Source: Megalonaias nervosa (Eukaryota > Mollusca > Bivalvia > Unionida > Unionidae). From it: 64,000 nucleotides of DNA. The notes under the pieces are model-generated. The model was not told where the DNA came from and did not search any database. It worked only from the letters and a program-made list of their open reading frames with translations. Below are positions 57,400 to 64,000 of the stretch, one piece after another (position 1 is the stretch's first letter; each line of letters opens with the position of its first letter). The stretch lies in assembly GCA_016617855.1 (NCBI GenBank), contig JAECUM010004391.1:1-64000 (forward strand). Reading direction: 5' to 3'. A program made the position numbers and the translations under genes.

Positions 57400-58260
57400 T
57401 GAGAAGGAGGAACTGTAGAGATCACATATGGAGATGTCCTAAAAGAACCAAGTTGGCAGTGTTGTTCAAGGTTCCCAGAAGGGACAGGTACAGTCGAGCA
57501 GGCAAAGAAGTCACTGCTTGTAGTGTCTCTAACAGGGCTAGGATTCGATCTGTCTGATCCAGTGGAACTCTAAGTTCTGGTTTGTGAGGAAATTCATTCC
57601 CACATAAACAAAGTCTTGTGATGGAATGAGTTCCAATTTCTCGAGGTTGGGCAAAAGGCCCAACTGAGTTACCACAGACCAACAACAGTACAGATCCTGA
57701 TGAAGGGGCTGGATTTGAACACTGTGGATCAGCCAGTTGTCGAAATACTGGAGAATTGGTATCCCCAGTAACCGGAGGTATCCCGCCACTATTCCCATTA
57801 CTCTGGTAAAAACTTCGGGTGTGGAAGAAATTCCAAACGGTAGGACTCGGAATTAGAAAACTTCCTGCTCTAAGCAAAACCGGAGATATTTGCTATGAGG
57901 AGGAAATATGGGGATGTGTAGATAGGCATCCTGAAGGTCAATGGAGACTGCCCAATTGGACGGTCAAAATGCATTCTGGATTGAGGAGGTGGTCTCCATT
58001 TTGAAAGGTTCTTACAGAAAAAACTGGTTTAAATTGGAGAGGTTGATTATAATGTGAAACATTCCACTTTTCTTGGTGACTAGGAAGATACAGGAATAGA
58101 AGGCAAGTGACTGATCATTCATGATCCTCTCGACTGCCCCTTTTTGTAAAAGGATGTACACATCCTCCCTCAGTTTCACCAGACTGGATTGTTGAAGAAT
58201 GATGGGGGTCCTGGATAGAGGAGGTAGTTCCCAAAACTGGAGTTGGTACCCCTCGTTCAC
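57400..58260 (-). pseudogene. DIRS reverse transcriptase, copy C, altered active site
   Basis: The finger region reads KLREDVYILLQKGAVERI, then FYSCIFLVTKKSG and INLSNLNQFF. The palm reads PILQYFDNWLIHS where DIRS RTs normally have a Y-x-D-D-W box; the second Asp is Asn. Next come LGLLPNLEKLELIPSQDFVY and VGMNF, the conserved post-active-site block, then LLGTLNNTANLV at the thumb. Frame changes occur at about 57900-58000. A D-to-N change would be expected to abolish polymerisation. Confidence 0.87.
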
Positions 58261-58450
58261 TATAGAAAGGACCCAACCATCGTCTGTGATGCTTGATCAG
58301 GCCTTGGAAAAAAGGCCTAGGTGAGCACCTACAGGAATGCCTGGGAGAGGGTTGTGTGGTAGGAGAGAATTCTAGTCCCTAGGGCTGTCCGCCAAACCCT
58401 CCTTTGGGAAAAGAAGGGGGCTGTGGAAACTACCTCCTTCCTTACCAGGT

Positions 58451-60341
58451 TCATCTCCCACGTCTGTTTTTCGGTTTCTGTGAACCAGACTGAAGAAAAG
58501 GAGGGGGTTCATTTTGAGGTTGCACACTGAACTGAGGCTGTGTCTGCTTGAAGAACTTAGCAGATGGCCCTTGAGGGCGATTCACATTGATACACTTCCT
58601 GGTCGATTGCGATGGGCCCGGAGTGGATGTGAAGGATCTATGTTGAATGATCCAACTAGTCCTGAGATACAACAGAAGGAATGAGGCCTCCAAACAGACT
58701 CTCAGCTTCAAGAGGAGCAGCCCTAAGGATGTCTTTACTTTGATCCAGAAGTACCTTCGAAGAGTCCAAAGCAACATCACGGCAGATGTGAAGAAGTTCC
58801 GCTGACAAAGCCATAGAAACAGAAGGTGCATGCCGTGATGTCTTGGCCACGGGTTCCAGCTCGTGTTGAAGGGCAGCTGGGTTCAAGGACGCTTCCCTCA
58901 GCATACTAAAAGAAGCAGCTGAGAAGAGATCGGCATGAGATGCTATGGTGACAAGCAGTCGGACCTTCTGTTCCAAAGTTTCAAAGTCTCTAACAGGAAG
59001 GCGTCCCCAGGTTCCATTTGAAATACCCACTTGGCCGCACCAGCATCAAGTTGGGGACGTTTCATGGGCCACTTTGGGGAATGTACCCGATAGCTGGCAG
59101 AAGAGACCAAGGCTCACAACATTGAGGAGGGAACGGTCCACCCTTGATGCTGTTGATTAAAATTTTGGTCTGTCGAAAACCTCTCAGCAATTTCCTCAGT
59201 TGTAGAAGAATGAGGAAGGAGAAGAAGGTCTGGATGCGGTTGAGCCCGAGAGTTTTTCCAGACTGGAAAGGATCTTTTTGGACTATGCAGCAGGTTTTGG
59301 GCACAAGTCAGGGGGTAAAAGGCGATAGACTTCATTTATTGCCCTGTCAAAAGACCATACCTTATCTTCCACATCTAACAAAGATGAAGGAGCAGGCGTA
59401 AGAGCAGGCATCACTTGTGCTTCCTCCATGTCAAACTCATTAGAGTCTACTACAATTGAGATAGCATCATCAAAGACACTCTGAGCTGGAGAGTGTGTAG
59501 GAATCACTAAATCCCTAGGAGATGAAGGGATATAGGAACACTCTGTACAATGTCCCGTGCTGCAACATGGTGAGTAGGGGCTGAAGGAGTGGCAAGAGCT
59601 GGAGAGAGACGAGAACATCTGTCAGTCCTGGAAGAAGTGATGCCTCCAGCCTTCCGAATGTTTTCCACCCGATGATGAGGTGATGGCGGGACATGAGCTG
59701 CAGCATCGCCTCTGTTATGAGGGCAAGATCCAAAAGCCCAAGGGGGCATACATGACCAAGGCCCCTGAGGTGGAGGGCCCCACATCCCATAGGGAGTCAC
59801 TGGGATAATAGGAAAGGGGGTAAATACCAATTCAATCCCCTATCCTAGTCTGAGCCCACTGGTTGGACTTCCAATGTTCATAATGAGGTGGTAGAGGGTG
59901 GAGAGGGGGGAACTTGGTCAGAAATCTATCCCCATACAGTGAGGCCTTAGTGTGATGATCCGGGGATAATGGAGCATCAACTGATGCATCACTAAGGAAG
60001 GTGAGGTGCTGATCCCTCCCCATGGGAGGGTGCGACACACTACTTCTGACAGGGTGGAGGCAGTGCATCTCTTCCTTGATGGGAGGCAGCGACACGCTAT
60101 GGGATGAGTGGTGCATCTCCTTCGTGGGAGGCAGCAACACGCTGCAACATGATTGCCGAGTTTCCTTAAAGGGATGTAGTGACGTGCTGGGAGGGGTATT
60201 CCGGTCAGAAGACCCCTTATTTTCAGTAACAGAGAAGCCAGATAATTCTGAGGAAGAAGGAGAATGAAGTTTCTTCTTTCTCTGATAAGTGCGGCTGGAG
60301 TACACCTCTGTGATCTCTATAGATGTAGTAAACTGTAACAT
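58451..60341 (-). pseudogene. DIRS gag-like protein, copy C, in several frames
   Basis: The N-terminal frame (60341-59832) begins MLQFTTSIEITEVYSSRTYQ and contains tandem peptide units of the type LPPxKEMHHS. A Pro-rich part follows (YGMWGPPPQGPW), then an acidic part ending WSFDRAINEVYRLLPPDLCP (59335). The helical block runs SHADLFSAASFSMLREASLN to SLFGGLIPSVVSQD (58656). The C-terminal tail is basic. The pieces lie in at least three frames, so indels have broken it. DIRS gag is poorly conserved in general; assignment rests on position and on similarity to copies A and B. Confidence 0.8.
60005..60190. repeat. 45-bp tandem repeat inside DIRS copy C gag
   Basis: Units contain (G/A)GGGAGGCAGC(G/A)ACACGCT and GTGCATCTCCTT. 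There are about four, against about seven units of 42 bp in copy A. Confidence 0.8.
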
Positions 60342-60829
60342 AAAATTACCAGTCTTTTTTCCATGTAAGAAAGCGACTTCTCAATGTTTTATACAATTTT
60401 TATTGACTAAATGAAGTATACATACATAAAATAACAATGTGAACAAAATTCAACGCGTTGAATTAAATATCCAGTATAGATACCATATATGACGTGGTTC
60501 CTGCGGAGTCAATCTAAACTGAAGAACACACAGCGTCAAGTGAGCATGCTGTCGTTATTCCTTGCATAAATGACTTACTGGTACCTAGATATAAAAAGAC
60601 AGTAAGTGTATCTGACCCCTGCGGGTGTACGCAAAGTAACACCAAGTCCCTGGAGGAACCGAAAGTGGAGGGAAAAGGTTACCTCATAAATATTTGGGAA
60701 TAAAAACGAATGGATAATGTAAGACTGTTAGATATAATCACTGAGAGGCCAGCTGCAACTGCGGTTAGAAAAAAGACTGCAACAGACAATTTTTCTCTGG
60801 TGTTTGGCACACATCTGATCACATCAACG

Positions 60830-61012
60830 TCCTTGAAAAAGATGAGCTAGCTGTGCTTCTTTTGCACATAACTTAGCAGGGACCGAGCTGCACAAGGAAT
60901 TGCATCATACTGACAATTCTTCACTCTACGGGAGATGTATGCACATCAAACGGTACATTTTTTGAGGCACAAAAAGAAAGCTGTGTTATAGTCATGGGTA
61001 AGCTACAGACCA
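60830..61012. repeat. DIRS copy C inverted terminal repeat (element 5' side)
   Basis: Reverse complement of the inner 54960-55158 sequence, including AAAGATGAGCTAGCTGTGC and GCACATAACTTAGCAGGGAC. It ends near GTCATGGGTAAGCTA. Confidence 0.87.
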
Positions 61013-61029
61013 GTCTATATTGAAAAAAC

Positions 61030-61300
61030 ATGGTGACTCGTGGATGTTATATGACTAAAAAATGTTAAACATCAATGACTTTCCATTTAGATCAAGTAGC
61101 AATAACAAGATTTTCAAAGTGGCAACTGTAGTGGCCAGAATGAACTTCAAATTTAAGCACGAATTTCATTTTGAATCAACCAGACATCATAAGAAGTATT
61201 CGGAAAACCCCACATCATTATAACTTCCCAATTAGAAGAAATAGCAATAACAAGATTTTCAAGATATCTGCTCAAACAGAAATTTTAAAAATCCTGCCCA
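61030..61300. repeat. Tandem array of about 145-bp units, right part
   Basis: AACAAGATTTTCAA anchors at about 61104 and 61249 and the word ACCAGACATCATAAGAAGTA match the units at 53990-54520. Confidence 0.78.
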
Positions 61301-62546
61301 ATAATTTAAACCTACTAAAAAGGACATCTGATTTCCTCAAAACATAATAATTTGTTCCAAATAATCAATCTTATCTGCCCCATGGACAGTCTCCTGAAGT
61401 CAGGCATGGATTATAATGGTTGTGCCAGTGCTGATACATCATACCCTTTATAAATTTGACTGGAAAAAAAGCAGATTTGTGGTCATTTTTATTAAGAATG
61501 GCCATAATTGAGCTTAAGTATGTTTTGAAATATAATTTACATAGCTTCAGTTAATTAATTAGATCGTAACTACTTTGCCATTTGGCAAAGAATGCATTGT
61601 ATCAGATGCACTAAATTCCAAGTGACAGTTGATCAATCCTATCAATGTCCTTTGAGTACTACAAAAGCAAAAGTAGGTCATAGTGATCACAGACACTTTA
61701 GTATATACAGTGATGAAATTGCATGAGCATGTTAACATTTGATATTACCAGAGGCAGAAGGTTTTTATCTAATGAAAGTATGAAAGAGAAAAATAGGATT
61801 GATTTCATAGATAGGAAGCACAGCAACAACTCTGTTTCATTCACCTTCACTCGCGTGCTCTCTTGATCCTTACAAAAAGTACCGATGTTATTATACTGAG
61901 ATATGATTTTGGTTCAAACACTTGTGACTACAAATGAACATTTTTTTTAAGAGCTAATGTTTCCAAAACTGTAAAACCAACATCAGTAAATAAAGGTTGT
62001 CTATATTGATGTATTTGACTTAATTTTTTCATTTTGCCCTTTTCAGAGCTCTTTGTCTGACCATATGACCTGAAGACTGCTACAATGCATTATGTCTGAA
62101 GTTAATCAAATGTAATTGGAGCTGGTAAAGACATGAAGACCAGGCGATGATTCATGCTAATTCAATTCAGTCTCTGCTGGAAAAAAATCTAGCTTCAAAG
62201 CCTGAGATTTGGCAGTTGAGATATTACATACAGGATACAGGGTACATGTACAAGAATTTTTTTTACCACTTTGTATTTGCAATGGTCAACATGAAACAAG
62301 AAAATAAGCAAACCATCCTGAGACAAATATTATCCAAAACTGTATCAGACAAATAATGTAAAATAACTGTTTACCCTCACTGAACTGTGGAGATGTAAAA
62401 CATTTTACTAACCTCATTGAACTGCCAAGATTGCATACACATTCTGATAGTCTCAAGTCAGTCTTAATATAACGATTCAGAGTTTAAAATAGGAATGGAG
62501 AAATATGCAATTTTGCATCATTCATAATGAAAGTTCCAAGAAGTTC

Positions 62547-62583
<37 letters not shown>

Positions 62584-62595
62584 GTAATAATAATA
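62547..62595. repeat. (AAT)n microsatellite
   Basis: A trinucleotide ATA run with one AGT interruption. Confidence 0.95.
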
Positions 62596-62946
62596 AAAAA
62601 GTTATCTTGGTACTACTCATCAATACATAAGCTACCAAGATGTTTAATGTTAAGCATGGCATAAAAAAAATTCAGTAAAACTGTAAGAAGCAAACTTTGC
62701 ATCAAGTATCTGAATGACTGGGATTCAAATAGTAAGGTTTAAATGAAAAATGAAAACTGAAGAAAAACACGTATATAAAAGAAAGATTTGGTATCAAAAA
62801 TACTTAACACCAGTAGATAATTCTGACATATAGGGCAATTACAAAATTATGTATTTCATCTGATAAGTTAATTTAAACTGGTCAGCAGGCCAGTAAACAA
62901 CAATCTGTAAAGGATCTTAAAAGCAATGTTGTGGAAGATAAAATTC

Positions 62947-62947
<1 letters not shown>

Positions 62948-62989
<42 letters not shown>
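62948..62989. repeat. (TA)n microsatellite
   Basis: A perfect TA run followed by a short (CA)n. Confidence 0.95.
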
Positions 62990-62992
<3 letters not shown>

Positions 62993-63799
62993 ACGCACAC
63001 ACACACATACTACATTAGACTTCTTGGTGCCTGCCTTAATGACCATTTGGTGTTTTACCACACAACAATGTATTAAAATTTTACATTAATTGGCTCAGAA
63101 TTTATTTAATTTCAAAGTCCAGCAATTAAACAGGTCTTAAATATATTAACGGCTGTTACATAAATGCAATTTACTACAAATACAGTTTACTGTACATTGC
63201 ATGGATATTTTATGTTGCTATAGAGTCGCAAATTGGCAATCCCAATATTTCCCAATTTCACTAATTTACTCTGGAAAACTGTACAATTTTACAACTAATG
63301 GGCTTTTTATCCTTGTAGCAAAAACAAACATTCATTAAAATTAGTACACCCCAAGATATGAATCAACATCATTGTCAAGCAGAACTAGTGATCTGAGAAA
63401 TTTACTGCCATTTTCTGCTACCAAACAACAGCATCATCCATTCTGAATTGACATGCACTACAACAATTGTACAAGTTTCAGCACTGTTTTGAGCAGGGCT
63501 GGTAAAATGACCTCGTTTTGCAGCCCAAGACGAAATGAAAAATTTCATGCAATCTCAGGTCAGTAGAACAATTCAACATTTTTTTCCAGTCTTGAGGTGC
63601 AAATTATAGTGCAAGAAAACTTGCACTGGCAGTAAATTATCTTGGAAACATTATTTAAATAATGACAGAACATGATGCTCTAAACCTCCAGTCAAAACTC
63701 AAAACAGCTAGAGCAACCAGTTAATAATATGTGATATTCTGGAAAAACCACTTGACAAAGTACACCAATCAATATTGCCAAAGTAACATATGTGGATTG

Positions 63800-64000
63800 T
63801 GATTTGTGATTTGGATTTTTTTCCAATATCGCTATGATGTCTGCAGTGTAGCAGTTTATAGTGATGTCTAGCACTGGAGCATCATGCTGCAGACATGTAG
63901 CATTATGTCCCACCCAGTCACACTATCATGACACCAGGCCGACCAATCCTAACACAAAACTTAATGCTGATCGCCAAGTGCAGCAGTTTCAAGTACCATT
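63800..64000 (-). mobile_element. tRNA-derived SINE, family 1, copy 3, cut by the window end
   Basis: GATGTCTGCAGTGTAGCAG, AGTGATGTCTAGCACTGG and CCCACCCAGTCACACTATC follow the family 1 body in order. The tRNA-like head lies beyond the window edge. Confidence 0.88.

Larger units (their letters stand above)
54935..61012 (-). mobile_element. DIRS-like tyrosine-recombinase retrotransposon, copy C (most complete)
   Basis: All DIRS parts are present on the minus strand: gag (60341-58451), RT (58260-57400), RNase H (57319-56880) and tyrosine recombinase (56876-55403). Inverted terminal repeats lie at about 54935-55160 and 60830-61012, and an internal complementary region at 55203-55315. Stops and frameshifts remain and the RT active site is altered. 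It splits a tandem array, which puts it after the array formed. Confidence 0.93.
61301..63799. other. AT-rich non-coding DNA with microsatellites
   Basis: Apart from two simple repeats I see no supported gene. A CpG-containing minus-strand patch at about 61840-61880 (DQESTRVK followed by gtgaat) could be a tiny exon but is too short to support. Confidence 0.35.

Overview
The window looks like intergenic and intronic DNA from an animal nuclear genome, most likely a marine invertebrate and probably a mollusc or another lophotrochozoan. It is AT-rich and CpG-poor and full of microsatellites and minisatellites. It contains two tRNA-derived SINE families, DIRS-type retrotransposons, a Gmr1-type Ty3/gypsy element and many pogo/Tigger-like DNA elements ending in TA. 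I see no bacterial genes, rRNA, functional tRNA or CRISPR array. The phylum is an inference from repeat content, not from a recognised host gene.

Layout. 0-5 kb: a 24-bp minisatellite, a LINE reverse-transcriptase scrap, a SINE and an unidentified coding relic. 5.8-7.7 kb: a retroposed unit with one intact 467-codon ORF1 (RRM-like region, CCHC knuckle, Gln-rich and charged tail), no ORF2 and a poly-A end. 10.5-11.5 kb: a complete 900-bp pogo-like element. 11.8-12.1 kb: a SINE with a perfect target duplication. 12.6-22.4 kb: a decayed Gmr1-like element whose domains run gag, protease, integrase, RT, RNase H, which is the copia-like order. Gag is split by one TA-flanked DNA element (13383-14959) and RNase H by another (18737-20396).

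24.8-29.7 kb, 34.2-39.65 kb and 54.9-61.0 kb: three DIRS-like elements (A, B, C), all on the minus strand, encoding gag, RT/RNase H and tyrosine recombinase. A and C keep the inverted terminal repeats and the internal complementary region that define DIRS. B lacks its ends and was hit by a SINE (13-bp target duplication) that was itself hit by a pogo-like element.

32.3-32.8 kb: a 63-bp tandem repeat open on both strands. 40.0-41.1 kb: an hAT transposase relic. 43.8-46.3 kb: a foldback element and a Mutator-like element with a 9-bp target duplication inside a 97-bp minisatellite. 50.9-54.5 kb: further 24-, 44- and about 140-bp arrays; element C splits the last of these.

Host genes are only hinted at by short exon-like segments with splice signals: minus strand 29700-29817, 33319-33429 and 50694-50834; plus strand 51736-51866. 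None could be identified. The retroelement genes belong to autonomous replication systems, but every copy except ORF1 at 6 kb is broken by stops, frameshifts, deletions or insertions.
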